Source: Puccinellia tenuiflora
Lineage: Eukaryota; Streptophyta; Magnoliopsida; Poales; Poaceae
Assembly (NCBI GenBank): GCA_012064385.1
Contig: QRDG01002502.1
Location: 408,512-472,511, forward strand
Direction: 5' to 3'
Length of the DNA stretch: 64,000 nt
In this document: piece after piece, positions 42,805-56,211 of the stretch
Layout of the letters: each line of letters opens with the position of its first letter
Numbering within the stretch: position 1 is the first letter of the stretch
The notes under the pieces: generated by a model
Told to the model about the DNA's origin: nothing
The model's input: only the letters and a program-made list of their open reading frames with translations
The model's database searches: none
Translations under genes and position numbers: made by a program

Positions 42805-43447
42805 TCAATTTTTATTTTTCTTTTTCTATTTTCTGTTTTTCCTATATAACTTTTGATTTAGAGCTCCGAATCAAGTCAAATAAATTTGTAAAAATTTGTA
42901 AAATTCCAAATAGTCAAAATAGACATTTTGGAACTATTTTTGGTCAAAACAAAATTAACAAAATAACCTTTTGATCAAATATACCTTATATGGCTAATTG
43001 GGAATTTTCTAAATTAGGGTTTATAAATATCCAAAAATATTTAATTAAAAACCAGAGGATAATATGAGTAGTATCATTCAAAATTATAAATCATTTTCAT
43101 ATTAAAATAATTTAAGATAAAACATTTTTATAAAACAAAGCTTGGAAAATATTTAAATTATTTCCACAAATGAAATAGGGTTTATAATATCCCCATATTA
43201 TTTATTTTAAAACAATAAACCAAAGGGGAAAATACTATTTGAAAACCCCATTTAAATATTTTATTTCCAAGACCTTAAAATTGAGATTTGAAGATAAAGG
43301 AATATTTAATTTAAAATATAACTTTGAAGATGTCAAAACAATCTTCTATAAAAGCTTTTCTTGATTTTTTGGAGACTTTATTTAATTATTAATAAAAGTT
43401 TTAAATTTTTGTGATTTTTACAACATTCCAAAATTTGGGATGTTACA

Positions 43448-45314
43448 AACCTACCACCCTTAAAAGGAATCTCGTCCCCGAGATTCGAAGAGGCTAGAAA
43501 GAAAGATGGGTTCGGATCTCAGGGTTTTAGACAACTGGGTGTACTACCACCCTTAAAAGAACTTTTGTAGGCAGTCTTGAACTCTTTCCTTCGGGCTAGG
43601 GTCCATCGGGTTAGTCTTTAGGTCTCACTGGAGTCAACTATATCTTACACTCATGAAGTGCTCCATCTCCAATAGGTGGGTGTCTCTTTAGATAACTTCG
43701 GATACCATTCTCTTTAATATGGCTTGACATATTACATCCTCATCCATGTGATGTCTCCGGAAATATTTCTTCTCTAGGCTGGCATCCTTCAATGCAAACA
43801 AAGCGTCAATTCTAACGAAACTCTCATGGTAGGTCAAAACTTTCATTGCAGAATCTCTTCTTCTTCTTCAGGAGAGCTGAGCTTTATCCTCACCGAAAAT
43901 CTTACGTTTCAGCAACTTTTGCCTCACATAGGGTTATAATATTCCGTTGGTTCAGGCTTATCAACGTCGTCTCTCTTATAGGTATGTCTCTCAGATTTAT
44001 CAATCCAAATAGTGAGGGGAATAACATGAGTAGTAGGAATGGTGATCAGTCCATCCTGCACCCGTATCATTTCCTCAATATGTAGATAGGTAAATCACGT
44101 AATATAACTCTCGGGCATCCTCACTTGTCTGGCAGAAAGTTTCCAATCTGCAGGACCACCTGAACTAAACTATCGATCCTTCAAACTATTGGGTAGCGCG
44201 AGAATTCCTATACATCGTCACTTCACATCTTGGAGATTCTTCATTGCTTCTCCTCCTTGGTTTTGTTGTTGGCTAGTCTTCGGGTCTTCAACGAAATCTG
44301 TGAGATTGGATTTTCATCACTCGTTGTACCATCAATCGTTCATTGTGGTTGGCCTATTGGTGAGGCATCTGTTTCGCTAGGATGGGCTTAGCATGGACGT
44401 GTAGAGATAGAAGGATATAAGAGAAGTACTACTATACAACGCCGGTTCGCCAGCATCTTCTCCTTCAGCGGTTCTTCTTCTTGTTGCTGGTACAATAGGA
44501 TTTTTACATCACTCTACCTCTTTAGTTTCTAACCCACATCCTACTTCTTCTTACAGACAAATTCCTCAACGCTTGAGTCAACTGAGTCTGAGCTTTTATC
44601 AGTAGCTGCATTGCATAAGGAATCTCAAGGTGGCTATCATTTTCATCATGGTTGGTATGTGGGTGAGACATCTGGTTTGGTTTAGAATGGATGAGTGAAG
44701 ATAGAAGAAAATCTAAAAGAAGTTCTACCCAAACACAGCAGATCAAGGCAAATCATCTTACAAGCAACATCTAGCAAGCATCAATCAACAATAAAACAAC
44801 CAATAGAGATAAAAACAACTCCTCCTACTTAATTTTTTTGAAATTATAGTTTGGATAACAAACAAACACAACAAGGTTTTTCAAAATAGACACGATAGTA
44901 CTGCCATACCACAATTTGGTAAGTCAATACAATATTACTATAACGCTATTAGGGTAAAATGGTGGTCTAGTCTATCTCTTCCTTCAATGCTTCAAGATTC
45001 TCTTCTATTTCTTTGAGTTCGTCGAGGTACTTCTAGTGTTGTGAAGTCTAAATTGAAGTCTTCGATCAAGGCGCTTGATGGCTTCTCATAATTGTCACGT
45101 TGATCTTCAATGTCTTCGGAAACATTTCTGAGTTATGGTCATCTATAAATAAGATAAGATAACTTAGAAAGCAATTAGTTGAGAAGGTTACAAGAAGATA
45201 TTAGGAAAGATTTAGACAAGGAGAAAATAACTTTTGTTCCTATGGTCATTCTTATTTCTAATCCAAACCTAAGGTTTTCGAGCCTACAGGCAACATTACG
45301 CTCTGATACCATCT
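43448..45314 (-). mobile_element. E6 internal region
   Basis: 1.87 kb between the LTRs. A minus-strand frame (44746-44522) contains QMSHPHTNHDENDSH and YAMQLLIKAQTQLTQALRN, like the leader end of a chromovirus gag. A second, similar start region lies near 44390. No RT, integrase or protease motif was seen. The rest is noncoding. Confidence 0.65.
45300..45311 (-). other. E6 primer-binding site
   Basis: Minus-strand TGGTATCAGAGC, 3 nt from the 5' LTR, matching the initiator methionine tRNA 3' end. Confidence 0.9.
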
Positions 45315-45930
45315 TGTGGCGCCCTCGCTTAGAAAAGCAAGACCACATCGTGAAATATGCTATTCCCTGGATCGAGTACGGATAGCAATTCACAAATAGA
45401 TGTAATATCATGCATCAATGTCAAATAATTATTACATCACAAGATCCATAAATAAAATATTCTTTACAAATTGCATAGCCAAAGGCTAGCTTGAATGCAA
45501 AGTTTTAGCAACGGAAACATAAGTAGCATAGAGAGCTTCATCATCTTCATGTGCCACTGGCATACATGTTGGTTGCAAGCTCGAAAAGTAGACGTCCTCA
45601 CTCGTCATCGTAAAAACCTGCAACATTAACGTTGCAGCCCAGGGAATTTGGGTCAATACCTTGTGACGGGCCGGCAAGTGATACTTTGGTGGAATATAAA
45701 ATGGCAAGTCTAAATCTATATGCATGTTTGGCTGGTGGAGTTAAAGGCTGTTGCATAAAGCAAATTTTGTCCTACTTTTCATAAAACAAATCTTTCTCAA
45801 ATAAGAATATGAGACACACCCATGGAACGCATCCAAGGTCTCATTTAGCCGTGTTCACCCATCAAATTTTATTTATGAAATTGGAATGAGGAGATCTTCT
45901 GTCGACATCCTTGTCCAGCTGCTCAGAATT

Positions 45931-45981
45931 GTCCGTAACCGGGGACACGGCTATGATCATAGTTTTACTACTCTCGAGAGT
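45931..45981 (-). promoter_or_regulatory. Palindrome/hairpin module, E6 5' LTR
   Basis: Identical in sequence to the copy at 40352-40402. The palindromes are at 45981-45970 and 45962-45951, and the stem-loop is at 45946-45931, all read on the minus strand. Confidence 0.75.
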
Positions 45982-48342
45982 TTGTGGCACTTTCCCCACT
46001 AGACTCGATTAACCCATTCCATCCTTAATCCTCATTTAGTGAAAAGGAAAGGAGAAGACCAAGACGAGACTTTTCAGAAGTACTTTCCCGTGGTACTACT
46101 AGCGAGATCACCGTCCACCTACCCCGCTACATCTTCAGATCTCGCTGACCCAGGTCCATACAACTTACTCCGTCAAGACAGAGCCCATATGACTAGTGGC
46201 TGCACTGGAAGCAATCTAAACGCAGAGTGACATCGAATCTCTTTGTTCCTGGGTGGCCGTTCACAAGTGCACGTACTTAGGTACCCGCAGAACTGGGCCT
46301 GATCAGCCACTCAACTTTAACCCACCAATAGAGCAAACCAATTGCCACCCAGGTAGTTCATTAACTTAGTAGAGTTTGTATCCTTTCGTACTACAATAAA
46401 ACATTTCAGCATAGCAGTTCTAACTTCTACCAAGTGAATGGGTTCCTAAATCAACAGGAATAAAGGGAGGTATACTAAACAGGTCTACATAGCAATATAG
46501 TAGTACACCTATCATGCAAACTACCAAGATAATCTATAATGCAATAACAAAATAGTAGTTCCTTCATGAGCTTGTGTATACACTTGCCTTTTCGGACTAG
46601 TCGTTGCTCACATACTCTTTCGACGCAGAATGTTGCTTTCGATCTAAACATTGCAAAGAAACAACAATCAACAACAATACAACATTCAAGTAAAACAAAC
46701 ATGAGGACAAACAAGGATGGCAACAAGGATAACTAGGTTGGTGGTACAAGTTCAACACATGATCCAATCTGCAAAATGAATCAGATAATTGGGTTTAGGA
46801 TTTTCGTTTGTGGTCAATATGAGAATGAGATTGCTCACCCAAAGCGAACGAATGTCGTTGTAGACGGGGAGAAAGATGTCCACGACACATGATGTAGACG
46901 GGTAGTCGACGTAGAATATCACACATGACCTCCGGGAAGTAGTCGATGTCGTGGAAGTAGCCAAAGTAGTCATACTGGTTCATCGTCGTACGACACCGTT
47001 AGTCGTTCACGGTCGTCGTGGAAGAATTTGGTGGCTCCGGTCTTCGGGGTCGAAGGAGTTCACGGTGTCTTACACGGAGAAGTCGTCGGGTTTCACGACG
47101 GGTTGGGAGCGGGTTCACGATGGGAACATCCGGGTTCATAGCACCGGGAGGAAAACACGACGGAACACATACGGAGACGGACACCGGGAACGAGACACGT
47201 CGGCAACGGTCGGAGCACGGAGGCATTCACGACATGGAAAACACACACGACGGGGACAAACAGATGCACGGTGGGGACGAAGACAACAAGACATCGGGTA
47301 CGGAGGGCACACGGAGACGACACATACGGATGCACGGACGGAGACGAATGGTCGGAAGCACGACGGACACGGAGGTGGTCGTTGGGTCGGCTTCATGACG
47401 GGGACGTCGGGGAAGGAACATGACACGACATCGAGGTGGAAAAATGACATGGTAGATTTTGGTGTCGGGTTGCTGTACACGAGGCGGACACGACGTGGAG
47501 GCACGTCGGGAGCAGAACACGACGGCGGCAACGGGGACGGACGAGCTCGGGTCGGAGCGGAGGCGCGTGGCAACGGAGGAAGTCCACGGCCGGAGCGGGG
47601 ATGGGTTGGCGCTTCACGACGGGAAAGAGACACACGACGGGAACAGCCGGGCATGCACGGAGGCAAGCGTCGGGGACGGGTAGCACGCACGACATGGAGC
47701 CGTCGGGAGACACAGCAGCACGGAGACGGGGAACCGAGGCTGCACGACACGGAGACAACATCGGGGAACACGACAACGGCGCACCAGAGACGGGCACGGG
47801 ACGCCGACGTCTTGCAGGAATTTCATCGAACAGGTTGCGGGCAGAGGACGTTGGGCAGGAGACGAACAGGCAGCCGCTGCAGGTGGAGGTGGCCGGCTCG
47901 GGAGGCAGTGAGGAGGTGGAGAGGAGGGACAGAGTGGCGCGGCTGGCCGGAGGGAGGTGGCCGGAGATGGCCGGAGGAGCTTGGGTGGTGGTGGCCATGG
48001 CTTACTGGAGCGGAGGAGAGGCGCGGGTCGGAGGCGAGCTCGGGAAGTGGAGGACGCGAGGCAGCTTGACCGGAGGGAGGGCGAAGGCGAGGCCGGAGGT
48101 CGGCGGCACGACGAGAAGGAGCCGGGCCGGCGAGGAGCAGCCGGGGAGGCCGGAATCGACGGAAAAACGGTGTCGGCCGAACAAACTCCGGCGAGAAATT
48201 CCGACGGCCTAGGGGTGTATTGGAGGGGGCTTTTGGGGGGAAACGGAAGAGGAGATCGAGAGCTTTCGGTAGAAACAAACGGCGCTCGATTTGGTGGAGT
48301 AACTCGCCGGGAATCAAGGAGAGAAGGGAGAGCCATTAATCT

Positions 48343-48397
48343 GTAACGTACGTACGTTACCAAGGTTGAAGACAGTGATGACGTCAGCATGACGTCA
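48343..48397. promoter_or_regulatory. 18-bp palindrome and paired TGACGTCA sites, E6 5' LTR
   Basis: Exact counterparts of 42750-42804. This is the copy that would drive transcription of E6. Confidence 0.7.
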
Positions 48398-49045
48398 TCA
48401 ATTTTTATTTTTCTTTTTCTATGTTCTGTTTTTTCCTATATAACTTTTGATTTAGAGCTCCGAATCAAGTCAAATAAATTTGTAAAAATTTGTAAAATTC
48501 CAAATAGTCAAAATAGACATTTTGGAACTATTTTTGGTCAAAAAAATTACCAAAATACCCTTTTGATCAAATATGCCTTATATGGCTAATTGGGAATTTT
48601 CTAAATTAGGGTTTATAAATATCCCAAAATATTTAATTAAAAACCAGAGGAAAATATGAGTAGTATCATTCAAAATTATAAATCATTTTCATATTAAAAT
48701 AATTTAAGATAAAACATTTTTATAAAACAAAGCTTGGAAAATATTTAAATTATTTCCACAAATGAAATAGGGTTTATAATATCCCCATATTATTTATTTT
48801 AAAACAATAAACCAAAGGGGAAAATACTATTTGAAAACCCCATTTAAATATTTTATTTCCAAGACCTTAAAATTGAGATTTGAAGATAAAGGAATATTTA
48901 ATTTAAAATATAACTTTGAAGATGTCAAAACAATCTTCTATAAAAGCTTTTCTTGATTTTTTGGGAGACTTTATTTAATTATTAATAAAAGTTTTAAATT
49001 TTTGTGATTTTTACAACATTCCAAAATTTGGGATGTTACATACGG

Positions 49046-49720
49046 GTTCGAGAACATATAGACATGATCAGATCAATAATCAATAGCGGGACCGGGATGC
49101 CCATATTAACTCCTACATATTCAACGAAGTTCCATATCGATTAAACCACGATGCCATAGATTCTTAATCTCGTATATGATTCCCTTTGTCTCACCGATAT
49201 TTAACTTGCTCTACATTCGATCGTCGATATCTCCATATCTAGTTTCATCAAGTTACCTGGCAAGTTACGAAGCGGCATTACGAAGCGGCGTTTGATGTCC
49301 ACAAAGTTACGAAGCGGCGTTTGATGTCCACAAAGTATTCCTCCGGTTAACGGGAGTGACATAATCTCATGGTCTAAGGAAACTATACTTGGCATATATT
49401 AAAAGCATTGGCAATAAAACTGTGTGACACGATCAATTGCAACTCTTTATTATTGGATCTTGTCCATCACATCATTACTCCTAATGATATGACTCCGTTG
49501 TCAAGTGACTATGACAAGTCCATGGTTAGGAAACTCTAACCATCTCTTGACTAACGAACCAGTCTGATAGAGGCTTACTAGGGACACCTGGTTGTTTATA
49601 TTCCACACATGTATTATGTTTCCGGTTAATAAAATTATAGCATGGAGAATAAAATATTATCATAAACATGAATATGCTAATAAACCATTTTATTATTGCC
49701 GCTAGGGCATATTTCCAACA
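49046..49720 (-). repeat. E5 3' LTR, second part, with internal deletion and filler repeats
   Basis: It matches 57127-57958 of the E5 5' LTR except near 49264-49335. There roughly 200 bp are missing, and GAAGCGGCGTTTGATGTCC-type sequence is repeated (two full copies plus one partial). This is characteristic of error-prone end joining with templated filler. Confidence 0.85.
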
Positions 49721-52555
49721 GTCTCCCACTTGCACTAGAGTCAATAATCTAGTTTACATTTTCTCGATCCAACACTCATGGTGTCTAACACTCATGGAGT
49801 CTCAGTGCTGATCATGTTTGCTCATGGAAGAGGTTATGTCCGTGTTCTGTGCTATACAGTTCTTTATGTTCTTTGCAAAATTGCTATTGTCACCTAAATT
49901 GACATTACTTTATCATCGCATGATAAATCTCCTATCATCGCATGATAAACCTCATCATCATATGATGAATATAATATGTTTGGTTATAGAGTGAGATTTT
50001 CGTTTCCCTTTTATGCCTACATCACATATGATCAGTCAAAAGAACTTTCACATAGTATGTGCAACCGGAACTCACCGAATCTTGAAACAAAATTTCTCAA
50101 ACCACAATATTATATATTTTAATCCTTGAATTAATCATATACTCCTATATGTTGTAGACTCACAAATCGACAGTGCTATACTTTTCACTTTGATATTTCC
50201 GATCATGCTTTCACTGCGCTTCTGCCTTTATGAGATTTCCAATCTAGTTTGGTGTCATGACTTCAACCAAGTCTACCAATCTCTAGATTCAATTATCTCA
50301 TCTCTATGTTGAAATGACTCCTCATTTCTAACACGTTCTTCTAACCAAGAACTTGGGTCACATTTCGTCAAATACAAAATTATGGTTCTTATATGTTTAG
50401 ACCTATGAACAATTCATAGCGAATACTAACATATCCTCCAACCATTATTTTGTATCGAAAAATAAACTTTATGTTTCACCTATCTTTAACAAGTAATGAA
50501 CACTTCTCCACTTGTTCCATTTTGAACTCCTTCAAAAAATTTAGGCTAAACATCCTGACTCATTTATCGACAAAATACGCATCTATCTCCATAGATATTT
50601 GACATTCAAATTAACTTCACAAGTTATGCGTTTAGTTCCTGAAATATTTACAACATTTATGAAATCTCCTTTTCATATAAACAAGATGTTGTAAACTCCC
50701 ACTCAAATATACACCATACACATATTAAATTGTGAAACCACTTTGGCTCCCACTCAGAAATATGTTATCCTTATATTTGACCATGATTAACTAGCTCCCA
50801 CTCAAGCATATGTCACCACATATTTTGATCATGGAAAATAGTTTCTGCTCTAACTTAACATATGTCACCACATATTATAATTAGATCCCACTCAGTTTCT
50901 TATGCACTTTCTCGATATTTTGGACACCTCCAAAATTCATAATCAACTTTTAAAATTTGAGAACTCATATACGAAACACTAGTACTTTGCTAGCTTTAAG
51001 TTTTATTTATTCTCTTCAAAACCCTATTGAGGAATAAATATGTGAAACATCACTTTCACAAAATCAAGCAACAATTACTTTGTGATTTAAACTTTAATAT
51101 AGAATGACTCTTAGTCACTTTCGTATTTAAGGCTTCTATTTCTTCCTTGTAGTTTCGTAGGTATGTCTTGTTTCTCAAACATGACAAGTAAATCATGAAT
51201 ATTATTTTGTAACCTATGACAAAATTTTATATTCTTGAATCCTACTTTTCTTTAGACAAGCTAAACCGAAATTCAATGATCACCATCATTAATTCCTTCA
51301 TGTGTCAAGTTTTAACCAACATAGCACTTTACATATGTGCCACTCGATACATAAACAAGCAAGGTTTTAGCTTTTCCATTTATTCCATCAATTCTTTTAT
51401 CAATGAAACCTTTTCACGATAAACCACTAAAACACTTAGCACAACCAACAAATTGGTTTGCCCCTTTTATTCTCATATTGTGGAATCACATTCATAGTCA
51501 CACTTATGAATATACTACAACATTATTCGCAATAGTCTCTAATTATCTCATAATTAATGAAACCACTTTTCTCATCACTCATATGAAAAATATATGCGAA
51601 TCATACATAGATCCTTGTTTCTAAACAGAGTGTTTAATAAATCTAAATGCTATTATTAAACCCCGAAGTAAAACCCTTCTTTGAGACCACACAATATCAA
51701 ATAGTGTGTGATTACAATATCTTAGGACATATCAAACACCTTTGAAATATTCTAAACATTGTGATTTGTGATAACACTTCTCACAAGTCCACATACTAAC
51801 ATATAACTCAAATATTTTGTCTCTTTTGATCAAATCATAAAGACTCAATTTTCTTGTTAACTTAATATCCTAAACTCCAGAATTTTATTTGATCTCATCA
51901 AATATCATAACTCGAACAAATACATATATTCACTCATATCATTTATGATGGAGCGCACAAAATAATGACATTTAACATTCGCTGAAAATACAACCAACAC
52001 TTGTGTTTATTTCCGGCAACTCCTGTCACTCTTCCAAAGGGTGGCATTTTAGTCATACTCCTTCAATAATGCGCATTGATAAAACATCAAAATGTTTATT
52101 CAATCTTTAGCACGACTAAAACAATTGTCATTATTAAGTTTTGGATATCTTTAGTATGTCACATATTTTATAAATGTTTAACTAATCATCGTTTAGATAA
52201 GGACAATAATCTCATAATCGAAACGTGATCATCAAAAAGAATTATTCATGAAAATAGAACAACCACTTGTCTTCAACATGAATAACCGTCTCACAAACCG
52301 AGACACACTAATTTAAAGATCACACTCAATTCGATTACAAAAACTCATTCAAATCCTCTAATCAAAAATGATAAATGTAGAAGTAGATCGTTGCCAGCAT
52401 CAACTCCTTGATTGCCATCATTCCGCAATGTCTTCCTATATCCTTTATGCAAATCTCAAGCAGCAGGTTCTGTTTTCATAAAACAGAATGAGTATCAAAT
52501 ACTTATCGAAACCGCCACAATTGCAATTTGGACTTAAACACTTATAACTTGTATA
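49721..52555 (-). mobile_element. E5 internal noncoding 3' region
   Basis: About 2.8 kb of AT-rich DNA collinear with 24050-26889 of E3 in reverse complement and of nearly the same length. No protein-like ORF is present. It contains the CTCCCACTC motifs (near 50697, 50748, 50797 and 50888) corresponding to E3's repeated GAGTGGGAG blocks. Confidence 0.75.
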
Positions 52556-53215
52556 TCACTATATACTTTCTGCACTGTCAACTTCTCTTGATATGGGTTC
52601 CACTTTGACATGACGCAGCCGAGACACAAATTCATAGAAAGTGATCGAATCCCTTCCCATGACATAGTCTCCGACATAATTCTTGAAGCTGGGGAGAAAG
52701 CAAGCTCATCACCCCATCTATAGCGAAATCGTCATTCATCTCGTGGTTCTAAATATCCACCAGAGTATAATACATCTGATGCATTTTCCTCAGGTGTTGT
52801 TCCAAGCAAGTGTTTTCTTCCATCTTGAGTGAAAGAAACTCAGTCAGACATTCGAACCTTGCAATTCTAACTTGTGCTGAAAACCTATTTTTCAGCTCAT
52901 CAACAATCTCCATTGCAGTCAAGTTCTTGAATTGTCTACTTAGGTCAGAATTCATGAAGGTGCACATCATCCACTCGACTTTAAAGTAGGTGGTCTTTTG
53001 TTCAAAACCACTCCATGTACTCTTCATAGCTTGCAGAAATATTTGGGTTTATCTCCTATTGGTTCTTCTAGCAAGTTAAGCAAGTCATTAGCGTGTAGGA
53101 CTTCACACAAAAGCAGGTACCACTCGATAAAGTTTGACCCATCGAGACATAGTTCTTTAGCAACGAACAGATACCATAGTCGACCATGATCTACAAGGAT
53201 TTTTTGCAAAGACAT
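52556..53215 (-). pseudogene. E5 degenerate copia-type gag
   Basis: Two overlapping minus-strand frames cover the same protein region as E3 gag. The first begins at 53215 and contains LFVAKELCLDGSNFIEWYLL; the second contains VEWMMCTFMNSDLSRQF, MEIVDELKNRFSAQVR and NTCLEQHLRKMHQM, and stops at 52749. Gag-like residues continue in broken frames to about 52560. The frame breaks differ from those of E3, so the two relics decayed independently after divergence. No zinc knuckle or pol follows. Confidence 0.75.
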
Positions 53216-53301
53216 CTTTAGGACTTTTGTTTATGATAATTTTAGTTCATCTTAATCAAAATTACTTCATGTCCCACTAAACTCAACATCTCTCTGGTTG
53301 T

Positions 53302-55072
53302 TGATGACGGAATTGATGAGAGTGTTTCTCCCTCAACTACGCCAACAAGCACTCTTGATACCCTGAAAGGAAAATAATATATGGGATAGGTTGAGCCTCC
53401 AAGTGCAGAGTATGTAGAATTGGAAGTTTTTTCCCACGAGGGTGACTCGAGAGTTTAATATCGAACTCTCGGGGAATCAGTAGTGGGGATTTTATCTCCT
53501 TGTCCTTCTCTAGATTTCCTGCAAACAAAGTAGATTGCTTTGTGCCCTCAACCTCACCAAGTGGTTGTCAAGCACAAGGTGTGAGAATGATATTAAGATA
53601 ATAATGAATGCAAAACAGTAAATGAATATGCAATGGTGGTAAGTAGTAATGCAAGGATGATAGTAATGATGATGGATGATATTTTTGGGGTTTTTATACG
53701 TGTATGCAATGAATAAAAGTGTTTTTGTATTTTCTGATTTTAAAATGGCTGAATGTAGAAAATGCTTAAAAGTGGTTGGAAAGTTGTTTATTATGATTAA
53801 AAATGGACCGGGGTTCATGGTTTCACACATGCACTCTCTCTTTAATATAGTGTGGCAAATAAGTAGACATAGGATTAACATATGAGATTGCAAACAAGTT
53901 TAATGACATGTTACTAATTATATGGGCATCACGTCCTAACATAGAGACCTTTTGATTATTAGTCTCACTTATACTCCACCAAGATGCGAACTAAATCATA
54001 ACACCTCAGTAATTAAGATGACTCAGAGTATAGCCTTAAGATTAATGACATGAAATGAAAATAAGAACATGCTGGATCTAGTCATAGGTAGAGGCTTGTC
54101 ACTCCTCATACCTTGCAACATGGTATTTTGGTTTATCCCCAGTGAGGCAACAAAGTAAGGTAAACACCCAATGGATCGTGATATTAAGTTGTCAGCTTAT
54201 CACATCACCACCCCCGTTACTCCAACTAATGCACACGTTCCCCCTCACACGCTCTCATAAACATGCTTGATCAAAACAAGGATACAAGAACAGGGTACAT
54301 AATATGCATCTACTTTCATAACTGAAATAAACATTGCAATCTCAACATATATTAACTCATAAAAAGATCCACCACAAAGGTAATACAACGATGACCGTAA
54401 TCATGTTTAGCAGCTCATACGGTGCTAATTAGTGAAGCTCAAGAGAGAGAGAGATACATATGCTACTGCCACAAACCCATAGTCCAGAGGTGGACTACTC
54501 CCTCTTCATCATGGAGACGGTGGAGATGTCGATGGAGAAGGAGACCTCTCCGGCAGTGCTCCGCCGGAGTTTCCCCCCTCCAATCTGCAGCCTCCTGGTC
54601 TCTGTTTCTTGTTTCTCTCGTGTGGCGGCTCTCTCCTCGAAAAACGTCGGGGGGCTCTTTATATAGGCGTTTTTAGGTCACGAGGAAGCTTCAGGAAGAA
54701 GGATCATCGCAAACGGGGCAACGAGGGCCAAAAGAGGTGGGCCCACGCGACCCCTATACCTGGCCGCGTGGGGCACCCTCTTTCGCCCCTCTGGCCTCCG
54801 TTTGCTTGCTTCCTTCGCTCCTAGGTCTTCCTCCTTCCAAAATAATGATCCCCGTAAATTTGCAGCTCATTATGACGTCGTTAAGCCCCTGAAATAAATA
54901 AGGAAAGAAATAGGGGTTTTCTGCCTGCGCAGGATTAATTCCATAAAAGGGGAAATCATTATTAATTACCAAAAATCATTAAATAACAGTAATATACCCC
55001 TTATGTAATGCAAATATGAATGGAATACAAGTATTATAGTGCAAAGTTCATGTATGCATTTTACATGCATCA
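53302..55072 (-). mobile_element. E7: solo LTR of a gypsy-type element (1771 bp)
   Basis: The TSD GTTGT occurs at 53297-53301 and 55073-55077, exactly interrupting sequence that is continuous in E3. The minus strand runs TGATGCATGTAAAATGCATA to ATTCCGTCATCA. The minus-strand TATATAAA at 54658-54665 places U3 at the 55072 side. No internal domain remains, as expected after LTR-LTR recombination. Family is not assigned. Short ORFs in the GC-rich part (54422-54824) are not genes. Confidence 0.85.
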
Positions 55073-55077
55073 GTTGT

Positions 55078-56198
55078 TTAGTGACACACGATCCAAATCC
55101 ACTACACCACAACCGATCATCACGTGAGATGATGTAGCTTCACAGATGAACATCACCATGTTGATCATATCGTCCATATGACTCGTGTTTAACCTTTCGG
55201 TTCTTGTGTTTCGAGGCCATGTCTGTACATGCTAGGCTTGTCAAGTAAACCGTAGTATTTCCACGTGTGTAAATCTGGCTTACACTCGTTGTATGCGAAC
55301 GTAGAGTCTATCACACCCGATCATCACGTGGTGCTTCAAAACGACGAACTTTTGCAACGGTGCATACTAGGGGAGAACACTTTATTATCTTGATATTAAC
55401 ATGAGAGATCACCTTATCATGCTACCGTCGTGATCAAATCTAAGCATAACAATAAGGTGCATAAAAGGATTAACATCACATGCAATTTAAAATTGTGATA
55501 TGATATGGCCTTTTCTTCTTGTGCCTTGATTTCCATCTCCAAAGCACCGGCATGATCTCCATCATCACCGACATTGTGGCGCCTCCTCCATGGTTGCGAT
55601 CACCAACTATTGCAACTACAACTATTGCTACTCTTAGCGATAAAGTAAAGCAATTACATGGTGATTCAATGACACGCAGGTCACACAAAATAATAGACAA
55701 CCATATGGCTCCTGCCGGTTGCCGTACTCATCGACATGCAAGTCGTGAAAGATTACAAACATGATCATTGCATACATTATCACAAATCACACATTGGCCA
55801 TACCATATCACAGACCCTGCAAAAACAAGTTAGACGTCCTCTAATTTGTTTATGCAATTTTTACGTGGCTTGGGTCAACAAGATAGAGCCGTTCTAATCT
55901 ATGCAAAACCACAATGGTGATATAGAAGTTGCTTATTTACTCATCCTTTTTGAAGGCCTTCCATTGCAAATCTCATCTCACCATAGCTAGAGAAACAGAT
56001 ACCCGCCAGCCTCTTATGCAATACAAGTTGCATGTCAATCGTGGAACCGGTCTCTCGTGTGTGGATGAGTAAACTTGGTATGGGCCGCTTCAATCTAACC
56101 ATACAACAAGATACGAAGTAGAGAAGGTAGCAACAAAAATATCAATGCCCACAACTCCTTGTGTTCTAATCGCACTAACATCTACGAATAGATCTAGG
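55078..56198 (-). mobile_element. E5 leader region
   Basis: Noncoding sequence between the E5 primer site and gag. The part at 55078-55225 is shared with E3 (23167-23310 in reverse complement); the remainder has no counterpart in E3 because of the E4 replacement. Confidence 0.7.
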
Positions 56199-56210
56199 CT
56201 TTGATACCAC
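56199..56210 (-). other. E5 primer-binding site
   Basis: Minus-strand TGGTATCAAAGC, one mismatch from the methionine tRNA site, one base from the 5' LTR. Confidence 0.85.
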
Positions 56211-56211
56211 T

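Larger units (their letters stand above)
39736..43447 (-). repeat. E6 3' LTR
   Basis: It contains, from the element 5' side (43447) downwards, an AT-rich ~600-bp U3-like segment, two TGACGTCA sites (42786-42804), the palindrome GTAACGTACGTACGTTAC (42750-42767), a GC-rich segment, the T-poor ACG/GAC-rich block, and the palindrome/hairpin module (40352-40402). Confidence 0.9.
39736..49040 (-). mobile_element. E6: gypsy-type element with 3.7-kb LTRs and a 1.87-kb interior
   Basis: The TSD TACGG occurs at 39731-39735 and 49041-49045. LTRs are TGTGGCGCC…GATGTTACA, 3712 bp (39736-43447) and 3726 bp (45315-49040), differing by scattered substitutions and one ~14-bp indel, so this is a comparatively young insertion. 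It is minus-oriented: the primer site TGGTATCAGAGC is read from 45311 to 45300, and the polypurine tract AAGGGTGGTAGGTT is read from 43461 to 43448. The interior holds only traces of gag (near 44746-44522). The LTRs are twice the length of the interior. LTR ends and leader style match gypsy chromoviruses, but no pol domain is available to confirm the lineage. Confidence 0.88.
45315..49040 (-). repeat. E6 5' LTR
   Basis: Counterpart of 39736-43447, with the same internal landmarks: palindrome/hairpin module at 45931-45981, palindrome at 48343-48360, and TGACGTCA at 48379-48386 and 48390-48397. Confidence 0.9.

Noticed and set aside
46951..48069. A 372-codon plus-strand ORF (and its shadow ORFs) in the E6 LTR
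   Set aside because: It lies antisense within an LTR, in T-poor ACG/GAC-rich DNA that lacks stop codons for compositional reasons; residues are low-complexity Arg/Gly/Thr/His.
54422..54824. Short ORFs in the GC-rich part of E7 as a host gene
   Set aside because: They fall in the leader of a solo LTR just downstream of its minus-strand TATA box, with no domain.
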